64,000 nucleotides of DNA from Paenibacillus kyungheensis (GTDB lineage Bacteria > Bacillota > Bacilli > Paenibacillales > Paenibacillaceae): contig NZ_CP117416.1 of NCBI RefSeq assembly GCF_028606985.1, positions 4,899,001 through 4,963,000 on the forward strand. Direction: 5' to 3'. The notes below the pieces were generated by a model. It was not told the DNA's origin, ran no database searches, and saw nothing but the letters and a program-made list of their open reading frames with translations. The position numbers and the translations under genes are program-made. Position 1 is the stretch's first letter. Each line of letters opens with the position of its first letter. Shown one piece after another: positions 37,345 through 45,772 of the stretch.

Positions 37345-38376
37345 TTAAGATTCAAAGCCTTCTAATACCAATTTGCCGATCATATCTCCTGCTTCTAGCA
37401 AACGATGAGCTTCTTGCAATTGAGCCGCATTAATCGGACGCAGACGCTTCGTCTCTGTTGTGCGAAGCTTGCCTTCATCAATCTGATTCGCAATCCGGTT
37501 CAAAATCACACCTTGCTCGTTCATATCGTCTGTCTCATACATCGAACGGGTGAACATGAATTCCCACACAAAGGTAGCACTTTTATTTTTGAGTGCTTCC
37601 AGATCAATCGGTTCCTCTGTTTCTACAATCGAACAGATTTTGCCTTGAGGAGCGATCGCATCCGCCATATGTTGCCAGTGTTGATCAGTATGATTTAAGC
37701 ATAAAATATAATTCACATCAGAGATACCTATCTTTTGCAATTGAGGAACAAATTCATCATGATGATTAATCACATGATCAGCTCCATGTGCTCTAGCCCA
37801 ATCGGTTGTCTCTGAACGAGACGCTGTACCGATCACTGTTAGACCTGCTTGCTGAGCAATCTGTGTAGCGATAGAACCAACGCCACCTGCGGCATTGATA
37901 ATCAGAATCGTCTGATCCGAGTTCGCTGACGCATCTTCAGAGATTCCCAGACGTTCATGAATAGCTTCCCATGCTGTCAGTGATGTTAACGGCAACGCAG
38001 CAGCCGCAGCGAAATCAAGTGACTTCGGCTTATGACCTACAATACGTTCATCAACCAGATGGTATTTACTGTTACCTCCTGCTCTTGTCACACTTCCTGC
38101 ATAAAAGACTTCATCTCCGATCTGAAAATCGGTCACATGCTCTCCTACTTCAACAACAGTTCCAGCTACATCCCAACCTAGAATACGAGGATTCTCCTCG
38201 ACTTGATCTTTGGGTGCTCGAATCTTTGTATCCACAGGGTTCACCGAAATCGCTTGAACTTGCACAAGCAGATCACGTCCGCTAGCAGATGGTTTAGGTA
38301 TTTCTACATCCAATAGACTATCCGGTTGATCAATTGGCAAATAACGCGTTACTCCTACAGCTTTCATCATACTCAT
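37345..38376 (-). CDS. NADP-dependent quinone oxidoreductase/alcohol dehydrogenase-like protein
   Basis: Medium-chain dehydrogenase of the zeta-crystallin/QOR group. It has VQAISVNPVDTKIRAP, GWDVAGTVVEVGEHVTDF, and a nucleotide motif INAAGGVGSIATQIAQQAG. The structural-zinc cysteine cluster is missing, so it is a zinc-independent reductase. It probably reduces quinones or enones with NADPH. AAAGG favours the ATG at 38376 over that at 38385. First gene of a three-gene operon with the GTPase and kinase; a functional link between them is not evident. Confidence 0.88.
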   Translation of the reverse strand: MSMMKAVGVTRYLPIDQPDSLLDVEIPKPSASGRDLLVQVQAISVNPVDTKIRAPKDQVEENPRILGWDVAGTVVEVGEHVTDFQIGDEVFYAGSVTRAGGNSKYHLVDERIVGHKPKSLDFAAAAALPLTSLTAWEAIHERLGISEDASANSDQTILIINAAGGVGSIATQIAQQAGLTVIGTASRSETTDWARAHGADHVINHHDEFVPQLQKIGISDVNYILCLNHTDQHWQHMADAIAPQGKICSIVETEEPIDLEALKNKSATFVWEFMFTRSMYETDDMNEQGVILNRIANQIDEGKLRTTETKRLRPINAAQLQEAHRLLEAGDMIGKLVLEGFES

Positions 38377-38504
38377 TGTTTTCATCCTTTCGGTATCTAT
38401 GTATGTCGTTACTGTATATTTACCCGTTATTCATTTATCTCACACTAACCGCTTTTCTCTTTTGTTTATCCCTTATTCTACTTCTACGCTTCGATCCTCT
38501 TATT

Positions 38505-38554
38505 GGATACAAATACATGGTACATTGTGCAAATCAATGTATTTGTTTTTATCC
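38505..38554. promoter_or_regulatory. Nested inverted repeats upstream of the second sugar cassette
   Basis: ACAAATACAT (38509-38518) is mirrored by ATGTATTTGT (38537-38546), and an inner TACATTG-N7-CAATGTA (38521-38541) overlaps it. They lie 33-82 nt before the isomerase start and may be an operator or leader hairpin. Confidence 0.5.
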
Positions 38555-38586
38555 TAACCGATGATGAAGGAGCTGACTATTTACGT

Positions 38587-39444
38587 ATGAAACTTTCAGT
38601 GTTTACTGTATGTACGCCTGATCTTACACCAGAACAATTGATAACAGCAGCTACACAGGCAGGTATAGACGGAATCGAGTGGCGCTTTGCTGCTATTCCG
38701 CAAGATGCGCAAGCAGAAGCTCCTTCTTTTTGGCGACATAATCGTTGTTCGATTGATCCAGAACATACTGAACCTAGTGTTTCTATTATCAAGCAATCTG
38801 TACAACAACATCAATTAGAGTCGATTGCTCTTGTTCCTTATCTGAAATGTGGGGATCTGGATAGTACCCATCATGCGTTTGCCACTGCCAGCCAATTAGG
38901 GGCTTCGATGATGCGTGTCGGTGTACCCATGTATGATCGTAGCCGTCATTATCGCGATCTGGATGCAGAAGCTACCCGTTACCTTTCCAGTGTACAAGAA
39001 TTATCTCAACAATACGGGATTCAAGCTCTGATAGAGACCCATCATCAGACGATTGCTGCTAGTGCTTCTGCGGCGTTACGTCTGGTCGAACATCTGGATC
39101 CACAGCATGTAGGTGTCTTATACGATCCCGGCAATATGGTACATGAAGGATATGAAAATTACCGGATGGGGCTTCAATTGCTAGGGCCTTATCTCGCTCA
39201 TGTTCATGTCAAAAATGCAGCATGGATTCAGCAAGATCAGCAATGGCATTGTCAGTGGGCTCCTATGCTTGAAGGGATTGTGCCCTGGCAACAGATCATT
39301 AGCGATTTGCAAAGTGTAGGCTATGACGGTTATCTGGGTGTTGAAGATTTTAGCGAGCAAATGGATTCGTTTGAGATGTTATCGTATTTTGCCAGATCAT
39401 TTCGTGAACTTGCCGGACAGTCTATCAAGGAGGGTCAACGATGA
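38587..39444 (+). CDS. Sugar phosphate isomerase/epimerase-like TIM barrel
   Basis: TIM-barrel protein of the xylose isomerase-like superfamily: GIDGIEWRF near the start, ALIETHHQTI, VGVLYDPGNMVHEG, HVHVKNAAW and GYLGVEDFSE carry the metal ligands. It likely isomerises or epimerises a sugar acid or keto-sugar. The start at 38587 is chosen by alignment to the family N-terminus (MKLSVFTV); the GGAG site is 14 nt away, which is longer than usual. Its stop overlaps the next ATG (ATGA), so it is coupled to two Gfo/Idh genes and an AraC gene. Confidence 0.83.
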   Translation: MKLSVFTVCTPDLTPEQLITAATQAGIDGIEWRFAAIPQDAQAEAPSFWRHNRCSIDPEHTEPSVSIIKQSVQQHQLESIALVPYLKCGDLDSTHHAFATASQLGASMMRVGVPMYDRSRHYRDLDAEATRYLSSVQELSQQYGIQALIETHHQTIAASASAALRLVEHLDPQHVGVLYDPGNMVHEGYENYRMGLQLLGPYLAHVHVKNAAWIQQDQQWHCQWAPMLEGIVPWQQIISDLQSVGYDGYLGVEDFSEQMDSFEMLSYFARSFRELAGQSIKEGQR

Positions 39445-40625
39445 AAGATACATCTTCTACTATACGTGTAGGCATTATTGGTGTCGGGAATATGGGGAGT
39501 GCCCATGCTCGTACATTATTATCAGGGACGATTATCGGGGCAGAACTGGTCGCTGTCTGTGATATTCGCGAAATGATGCGTGATTGGGTGAGTGAACAGC
39601 TATCGCCGACTATTGCATTTTGGAGCAATGCCGAAGACATGCTCTCTTCTGGAACGGTAGATGCAGTGATTCTGGCGACTCCACATTATGATCATGCCAG
39701 ACAAGCCGCACTCGCATTTGCCAGCGGTATTCATGTTCTTGTAGAAAAACCTGCTGGCGTATACACCAGACAAGTACGGGAAATGAACGAAGCGGCAGCA
39801 GCAAGTGGCAGTGTATTTTCGATTATGTACAATCAACGCACCAATCCGCTTTATATCAAATTAAAAGACTTGATTTCTTCAGGTGAATTAGGGGAGATCA
39901 GACGTCTGAATTGGATTATTACGAACTGGTATCGCTCGCAAAGTTATTACGATTCCGGTGGTTGGCGGGCAACATGGAGTGGTGAAGGCGGCGGTGTATT
40001 GATCAACCAATGTCCGCACCAACTTGATTTGTTGCAATGGACAACAGGGATGATGCCGACCCGAATACGTGCTTTTTGTCAGTTCGGTAAATATCGCAAT
40101 ATTGAAGTAGAAGATGATGTGACTGCCTATGCAGAGTATGAGAATGGCGCAACAGCCGTTTTTATTACAACTACAGGCGAATATCCGGGTAGTAATCGAT
40201 TTGAAATTACAGGTGATCAAGGTAAAATCGTGATCGAAAACGATACGCTAACATTCTGGCGTTTACGTGAATCCGAAACGGCATTTAATCAAAATTATAC
40301 AGGCAAGTTCGGACATCCTGAATGTTGGAAATGCGAGATTCCGATTGAAGGAATCGAGACTGGACATCCTGGCATTATACGCAATTGGATTGAAAGTATT
40401 CAGCATGGTACTCCATTGATTGCTCCCGGCGAAGAAGGGATTCGTGGTCTAAGTCTATCCAATGCGATGTATTTGTCGACATGGATCGATGATTGGGTAG
40501 AACTACCTGTGAGTGAAGAGCAATTTGAGCATGAGTTGGAGCAACGCAAACAGCAATCTTCTATTGCCAAGCCTGATTCTTCGGCAGATCAATTGCCTGC
40601 TGATCTAAGTGCTACTTATAAATAA
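39441..40625 (+). CDS. Gfo/Idh/MocA family oxidoreductase
   Basis: Canonical Rossmann motif GIIGVGNMGSAHARTLL, VEKPAGVYTR, and GGVLINQCPHQLDLLQWTTG near residue 185. That last segment has Gln-Cys-Pro-His in place of the usual Asp-x-x-x-H, a change seen in several family branches. Substrate unknown, likely a sugar made or used by the coupled isomerase. AAGGAGGG precedes the ATG. The C-terminal 25 residues are an Arg/Gln/Ser-rich tail. It overlaps the isomerase gene by 4 nt. Confidence 0.88.
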   Translation: MKDTSSTIRVGIIGVGNMGSAHARTLLSGTIIGAELVAVCDIREMMRDWVSEQLSPTIAFWSNAEDMLSSGTVDAVILATPHYDHARQAALAFASGIHVLVEKPAGVYTRQVREMNEAAAASGSVFSIMYNQRTNPLYIKLKDLISSGELGEIRRLNWIITNWYRSQSYYDSGGWRATWSGEGGGVLINQCPHQLDLLQWTTGMMPTRIRAFCQFGKYRNIEVEDDVTAYAEYENGATAVFITTTGEYPGSNRFEITGDQGKIVIENDTLTFWRLRESETAFNQNYTGKFGHPECWKCEIPIEGIETGHPGIIRNWIESIQHGTPLIAPGEEGIRGLSLSNAMYLSTWIDDWVELPVSEEQFEHELEQRKQQSSIAKPDSSADQLPADLSATYK

Positions 40626-40662
40626 TAGAAACCAAACCAAGCTATCTTAAGGAGATTACGCT

Positions 40663-41796
40663 ATGAAACATTCGCAAAAAGACGGTATGTTCTACGCACC
40701 AACTAGTGAATATCGATCCCAACCGGTCTGTGCACCCGATCAATGTCAAATTGCTGTGGCTGCACTGGATCACGGGCATATCTACGGAATGTGCGAAGGA
40801 CTGATACAAGCCGGTGCTACGCTAAAATGGGTATACGATCCTGATCCGCTCAAAGTACAGCAATTTTGCAAGCAATTTCCTCAAGTGAGCGTTGCGCCAA
40901 CCTTAGAACATATTTTACAAGATGAGAAGATTCTTCTGGTCGCTGCCGCTGCTATTCCAGCAGATCGGGGACCACTTGGCATAAAGGTGATGCAAGCCGG
41001 CAAAGATTATTTTACCGACAAAGCGCCTTTCACCACCTTAGAACAATTAACCCAAGCTAAAGTCGAAACTGTTCGTAGTGGACGCAAATATATGGTCTAC
41101 TATAGCGAACGCCTGCATGTAGAAAGTGCTGTCTATGCAGAGCAACTTATTCAGCAAGGTGCTATCGGACAAATAGTGCAGGTTATGGGTACAGGCCCCC
41201 ATCGCTTGCAAGCAACAAAGCGACCGGATTGGTTTTTTGAGCGTGAACGATATGGAGGTATTCTTTGCGATATTGGCAGTCATCAGATTGAGCAGTTTTT
41301 GACATTTACCGGCTCTACAGATGCGACAATTCAGCATAGTCGTGTCGCTAATTTTCATCATCAGCAGTATCCTGAACTAGAAGATTTCGGTGAAATTTCA
41401 TTGCTAGGCAATAGTGGCGCTTCAGGATATATGCGTGTAGATTGGTTTACCCCTGAAGGTCTTAGCACATGGGGAGATGGACGTACAACGATTCTAGGGA
41501 CAGACGGTTATATTGAACTGCGTAAATATGTAGATATTGCTCGGGATAACGCAGGTGATCATGTCTATCTTGTTAATCATGAAGGGGAATATCATTTTGA
41601 AGTTAAAGGTAAAGTAGGCTTTCCATTTTTCGGTCAATTGATTGTAGATGTCTTAGAACGAACCGAACATGCGATGACTCAAGAGCATGCGTTCAAAGCC
41701 GCTGAATTATGTCTACTCGCGCAACAGCAAGCATGGAAAAAAACAAACGCACTGCAAGGATTTAATACTGCTCCTTTGGCCAATCGTCTGTCCTAG
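40663..41796 (+). CDS. Divergent Gfo/Idh/MocA-like protein
   Basis: Clearly of the Gfo/Idh fold (GGILCDIGSHQIEQFLTFTG; WFTPEGLSTWGDGRTTILG). However, the nucleotide-binding motif reads ALDHGHIYGMCEGL instead of GxGxxG, and the EKP motif is TDKAPFTTL. The divergent gene at 21013-21984 has the same kind of change (SYWHVH, EKV), suggesting a subfamily with different cofactor binding. TAAGGAG lies before the ATG. Part of the plus-strand cassette, 37 nt after the preceding dehydrogenase gene. Confidence 0.8.
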   Translation: MKHSQKDGMFYAPTSEYRSQPVCAPDQCQIAVAALDHGHIYGMCEGLIQAGATLKWVYDPDPLKVQQFCKQFPQVSVAPTLEHILQDEKILLVAAAAIPADRGPLGIKVMQAGKDYFTDKAPFTTLEQLTQAKVETVRSGRKYMVYYSERLHVESAVYAEQLIQQGAIGQIVQVMGTGPHRLQATKRPDWFFERERYGGILCDIGSHQIEQFLTFTGSTDATIQHSRVANFHHQQYPELEDFGEISLLGNSGASGYMRVDWFTPEGLSTWGDGRTTILGTDGYIELRKYVDIARDNAGDHVYLVNHEGEYHFEVKGKVGFPFFGQLIVDVLERTEHAMTQEHAFKAAELCLLAQQQAWKKTNALQGFNTAPLANRLS

Positions 41797-41871
41797 CGCT
41801 CTCTGCCAGTGTTACAATGGAGTCAAGATCATCTGATGAATAGACCCCATTGCAGGAGGTATACTGGCAAG

Positions 41872-42738
41872 ATGCCTAATACATTGCGCTTAGACCAGTC
41901 TGTGACTTATGGATATCGATCGGAAATGCCTTTTCAACCACCGACTGTAGACGGATTCCACTCTCATTTACATTATGAGATTTATTATTTTCATGCAGGC
42001 GTGTGCACCTACATTATAGGAGATCGTAGCTATGATCTGCGTCCGGGCGATGTGTTATTGATGCATGGTATGACTTTGCATCGCCCTCATCCTGCACCTG
42101 ATCAACCATATATTCGCTCGATTTTGCATTTCGATCCAGCGGTGTTACACAATTATATTCAACCTGAACATATCTCGGAATTGCTGTATCCTTTTGAACA
42201 TATCGGGAATTGTCGACTGTCTCTCAATCCAGAACAACAAGCAGAATGGGAGCAGTCGTTAGCTTATCTACAACAGATCGCTCCTCAGCCAAATGCAAAA
42301 GTATCTTTGCGATTTATAATGCGGATGTGTGATCTACTATCACTTCTTGCTGAACGTTGTAAGCAAGAACATATCACTTATGAACGCATCGGGAAATCAG
42401 GATATGCGCAAGCGATTCTGGATTATATCGAAGCCCATTATATGAACGATATCACTCTGGATGATATTGCTGATCATCTTCATTTATCCAAGCCTTATAT
42501 TGCGAGTGTATTCAAGCAATCAACAGGAACTACAGTATTCAAATATCTATACAATCGGCGGATTACACAAGCTACTTTATTATTGCAATATCAATCCGAT
42601 CTATCGATCACTGAAGCTAGCCGATTGGTAGGATTCAAGCAATTGACTCATTTTAGCCGATTATTCAAACAAATGGTTGGTTGTTCGCCTGAAGTATATC
42701 GTGCCCGATGGTTACAGGATACGATCAATGAACACTAA
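41872..42738 (+). CDS. AraC family regulator with cupin sensor
   Basis: The N-terminal cupin part (GFHSHLHYEIYYFHAGVCTYI, LRPGDVLLMHGMTLHRPH) binds a sugar. The C-terminal double helix-turn-helix reads ITLDDIADHLHLSKPYIASVFK and LTHFSRLFKQMVGCSPEVYR. An AGGAGG site supports the ATG at 41872, although a longer frame from GTG 41809 is open. Last gene of the isomerase-Gfo-Gfo-AraC cassette, which it probably regulates; a terminator follows. Confidence 0.88.
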   Translation: MPNTLRLDQSVTYGYRSEMPFQPPTVDGFHSHLHYEIYYFHAGVCTYIIGDRSYDLRPGDVLLMHGMTLHRPHPAPDQPYIRSILHFDPAVLHNYIQPEHISELLYPFEHIGNCRLSLNPEQQAEWEQSLAYLQQIAPQPNAKVSLRFIMRMCDLLSLLAERCKQEHITYERIGKSGYAQAILDYIEAHYMNDITLDDIADHLHLSKPYIASVFKQSTGTTVFKYLYNRRITQATLLLQYQSDLSITEASRLVGFKQLTHFSRLFKQMVGCSPEVYRARWLQDTINEH

Positions 42739-42747
42739 CTCTATGAC

Positions 42748-42790
42748 AAAAGCCTACCCCTGTTATGATACGTTTTAGGGATAGGCTTTT
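42748..42790. terminator. Bidirectional rho-independent terminator
   Basis: AAAAGCCTACCCC pairs with GGGATAGGCTTTT (one bulge), serving the AraC cassette and the convergent SLH gene. Confidence 0.85.
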
Positions 42791-42824
42791 ATTGTATTGT
42801 AGTCTTTATTTCAGTTAAGTTGGA

Positions 42825-44606
42825 TCAGATCCAACCAGATCGTTGTAACAATCGGCGAATCATAGTTGTTGCTTGTGCACGTGACACATCGCTTTGTGGC
42901 TCTATAGCTCCTTGATTCCCTTCAACAATATGATATTTGACAGCCAAAGCCAGTGCAGGCACAGCCCAATTAGAGACTTGCTTGCGATCAGAAAAACCAC
43001 TTAGCTGTGCATTGGCTTCATTGGTCGTAATATCTGTACTCAAGCCTGTTAATTTCATCGCATGACTCAATATTTCGCTTGCTTCTTCGCGGGTAATCTG
43101 TTGATTCGGGCGAAATGTAGTATCGTTATATCCTTCGATCAATCCATGATTACTTGCACTGCCAATCACACCAGCATACCAATCAGAATCATGCACATCG
43201 GAAAAAGTAATTTTGCTAGGTTCCGCAGACAATCCCAGTGCTCTAACAATCATCGCTGCAAATTCCGCCCGGGTTACCAGTCGATCCGGTGCAAAGACTC
43301 CTCCTTTTTCCCCTGTTACAACAAGCCTTGAAGCCATATCATTCACATCTGTACGGCTCCAATGTGTAGTCATATCGACAAAAGATGGATGATGAGCTAT
43401 TAGTGCATAGATACCGTTACTCCATCCATGAATACGTGCTAGTGATTGACTGTCTGCTGATGATGAGGGTGAGATCACTGTAGGAACAGGATTGATCGTC
43501 TGATCACTATGATACACAATCGCTGTAGTGGCTGTAGCATTAGCAGAAGGAGTAGAGGTTGTATTCGGTACTGACATTGTTACGTCGAGACTTTGGTCAC
43601 TTCCCTGCGGATTCACGGCTACTGTCTGTCCGTTATATTCAGCATGTAATTGAATACCTACCGGAGAACCGATCATCGTCAGCCCTTGTTGGTTCACAAT
43701 AGATTGCAAAGGTGCTAACTCACTACTGGATGGTGTACTGATATTGATAATTAGCGTAATCGGAGTGACCGCTGATGGCGGGTTGATAAATGATTGAATC
43801 AATTGTTGTTGCGGTAGTATAGCAATAGGCAAAGTGTACGTTACTTGCGGACACACAATTATCAGCGAACCCTGTTGCTCATACAATGCTTGTAATAATG
43901 AACCTTCAATCGGTACTTGAATCGATGGTTGATCTTTTGGGATTGAAATCGCTAATTGATGATCATTGTTCGCTGTTAGTTGTTGAATCGCTAAAGGATT
44001 GTTGATGTGGATGGTAGGCAAAGTAGAATCTGTAGCCGGGTCAATTGTAACTAGTGGCTTGGTCTCTATACTATTCTCATCATTCGTAACCATAGGAGTC
44101 GTTGCCATATCTGCGGAATCCGGTGATCCGATAACAGGTTCTGCAAGCGACGAATCTACAGTCGTTGGGGCAATAGACGTGACGGTAGGATCGACAAATA
44201 TATAAGAGCCATCTCTACCCAACTGTATAACCGCTACTAAGCGAACATTAGTAGGATCTGCTTGTTCTCGAACATACAGATAACCCGGTTGCCATTGTAT
44301 AGGGGTAACGATCATTTCTGCTTGAACCCATGTACCATTGGTGCCGTTAGTAGAATCTATGCTATATTCCATCGCTGTGGTCGTCCCTGTTAGCCACCCT
44401 GCTAGAATATTCACACCTACATCGGCTAGATCCACCGATGACCCTGCTAGCACAACAGGCGATGATAAGCTGTCTGATGAAGTGGATTGTTCGGCTGCGT
44501 GAACATCTTGTACAGCACCCCATCCCCAAGCCACCATCATTAGCAGACTGATGCAACAGATATACAGCGAATACCGACTGATATCACGTCCACGATAATG
44601 CGCCAT
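42825..44606 (-). CDS. S-layer homology (SLH) domain surface protein
   Basis: The signal peptide (about residues 12-38) ends in VHAAEQ. The region at 50-140 (VGVNILAGWLTGTTTAMEYS, then LYVREQADPTNVRL) resembles the DUF4073-type repeats seen in Paenibacillus surface proteins. The C-terminal 200 residues carry three SLH repeats (VTRAEFAAMIVRALGL, ITREEASEILSHAMKL, VSRAQATTMIRRLLQR) that attach the protein to pyruvylated wall polymers. It lies 41 nt downstream of the response-regulator gene with no terminator between, so it may be expressed together with the two-component system. Function beyond wall attachment unknown. Confidence 0.87.
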   Translation of the reverse strand: MAHYRGRDISRYSLYICCISLLMMVAWGWGAVQDVHAAEQSTSSDSLSSPVVLAGSSVDLADVGVNILAGWLTGTTTAMEYSIDSTNGTNGTWVQAEMIVTPIQWQPGYLYVREQADPTNVRLVAVIQLGRDGSYIFVDPTVTSIAPTTVDSSLAEPVIGSPDSADMATTPMVTNDENSIETKPLVTIDPATDSTLPTIHINNPLAIQQLTANNDHQLAISIPKDQPSIQVPIEGSLLQALYEQQGSLIIVCPQVTYTLPIAILPQQQLIQSFINPPSAVTPITLIINISTPSSSELAPLQSIVNQQGLTMIGSPVGIQLHAEYNGQTVAVNPQGSDQSLDVTMSVPNTTSTPSANATATTAIVYHSDQTINPVPTVISPSSSADSQSLARIHGWSNGIYALIAHHPSFVDMTTHWSRTDVNDMASRLVVTGEKGGVFAPDRLVTRAEFAAMIVRALGLSAEPSKITFSDVHDSDWYAGVIGSASNHGLIEGYNDTTFRPNQQITREEASEILSHAMKLTGLSTDITTNEANAQLSGFSDRKQVSNWAVPALALAVKYHIVEGNQGAIEPQSDVSRAQATTMIRRLLQRSGWI

Positions 44607-44647
44607 CGCGAACCCCCTATCCTTTTTATAATTATATATTTGGTCAT

Positions 44648-45772
44648 TTATTGGTGAAGTCGTTGATATAATTGTATCGTTTCTTTTTGAGGTTCAATGC
44701 CTAGATCTTCTTGTAGTAAATTCACAAAACTTCGATAGCAACTTGTCAGCAAAGCATAATGACCGATACTGGCATAAGCAGTCATTAACAATCGGCAAAT
44801 TTCTTCTGAATACGGATCTTTTTGCCATGCGCTTAATAGACGCTGAATAGCTTGCTGTTCCCGATTATGATTGATCTCATATTGAGCGGTTGTGAACAGT
44901 AGATTCATATAAGCTTGCAATAAATTTTGACGGCGAATACTTGCCCAGGGGTAATCATGTTCTTCTAAATAATCACCGCGATATAACGATAACAAGTGTT
45001 CATTTTGATGATAGCAATCTTCGGCATAATCTTTGTCTGCTTGAATGCCTGCTTCAAATCGATCTACATCATTCATAATACCTTCTTGATTCAATCGATA
45101 TCCTTCTTGTGCATATTCCAGCTTGGTAGTGATACCCCATTCTTTGAGTAACTTCCGAATCTGATATACCGATGTATGCAAATGAGTGGTTGCTTTTTCT
45201 TCTGTATATTCCGGCCATAACGCATCTATAATTTTTTCTTTGGAGACCCATTCTCCTTTGTGATGCATCAGAAAAGCAAACAACTCTTGAGCTTTCATCG
45301 TACGCCATTTTAGTTTTTTGCCATCATGGTGTCCATCTTGTAAAGTAAGCCGCTTAAAGCATAATACTTTGACCATATCTTCAGCAGGCTCGGTCTCTAC
45401 CACTTGAGTAGTTGGAATCGAATTGCGTATCCGTTCTAACGTTTTTTGAAAACGAACAGGCACAATCGGTTTTAATATATAATCCAGTGCATTTAATTCA
45501 AATGCTTCTAAAGCATATTCAGAATAGGCTGTAATATAAATAATTTTGATTCCATGATCAATCTGTTGAATATATTCAGCCGCTTCTAGCCCATTAATCT
45601 CAGGCATCCCAATATCGAGAAAAACAATATCAGTTTTATCTTTTTTCAAATGATCGATCCCTGCTTGAGCAAATGTATATTTGCCAACGACCTCAATATT
45701 GCCATCTTTGTTTAACAGTTTTTCCAAGTGTAACAATGCTGGTTTTTCATCATCGATCAAAATCGCTCTCAT
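44648..45772 (-). CDS. Response regulator with BTAD-type output domain
   Basis: An N-terminal receiver domain has ILIDDEKPALLHLEKLL and the phospho-acceptor Asp53 in FLDIGMPEINGLEA. A winged helix DNA-binding region follows (EWVSKEKIIDALWPEYTEEKA). The end is a BTAD-like helical domain (DKDYAEDCYHQNEHLLSLYRG, LLSAWQKDPYSEEICRLLM), as in SARP regulators. This combination is found in Paenibacillus next to 7TMR hybrid kinases. Its ATG overlaps the kinase stop (ATGA) with a GGAGGTGA site, so the pair is translationally coupled. Confidence 0.92.
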   Translation of the reverse strand: MRAILIDDEKPALLHLEKLLNKDGNIEVVGKYTFAQAGIDHLKKDKTDIVFLDIGMPEINGLEAAEYIQQIDHGIKIIYITAYSEYALEAFELNALDYILKPIVPVRFQKTLERIRNSIPTTQVVETEPAEDMVKVLCFKRLTLQDGHHDGKKLKWRTMKAQELFAFLMHHKGEWVSKEKIIDALWPEYTEEKATTHLHTSVYQIRKLLKEWGITTKLEYAQEGYRLNQEGIMNDVDRFEAGIQADKDYAEDCYHQNEHLLSLYRGDYLEEHDYPWASIRRQNLLQAYMNLLFTTAQYEINHNREQQAIQRLLSAWQKDPYSEEICRLLMTAYASIGHYALLTSCYRSFVNLLQEDLGIEPQKETIQLYQRLHQ

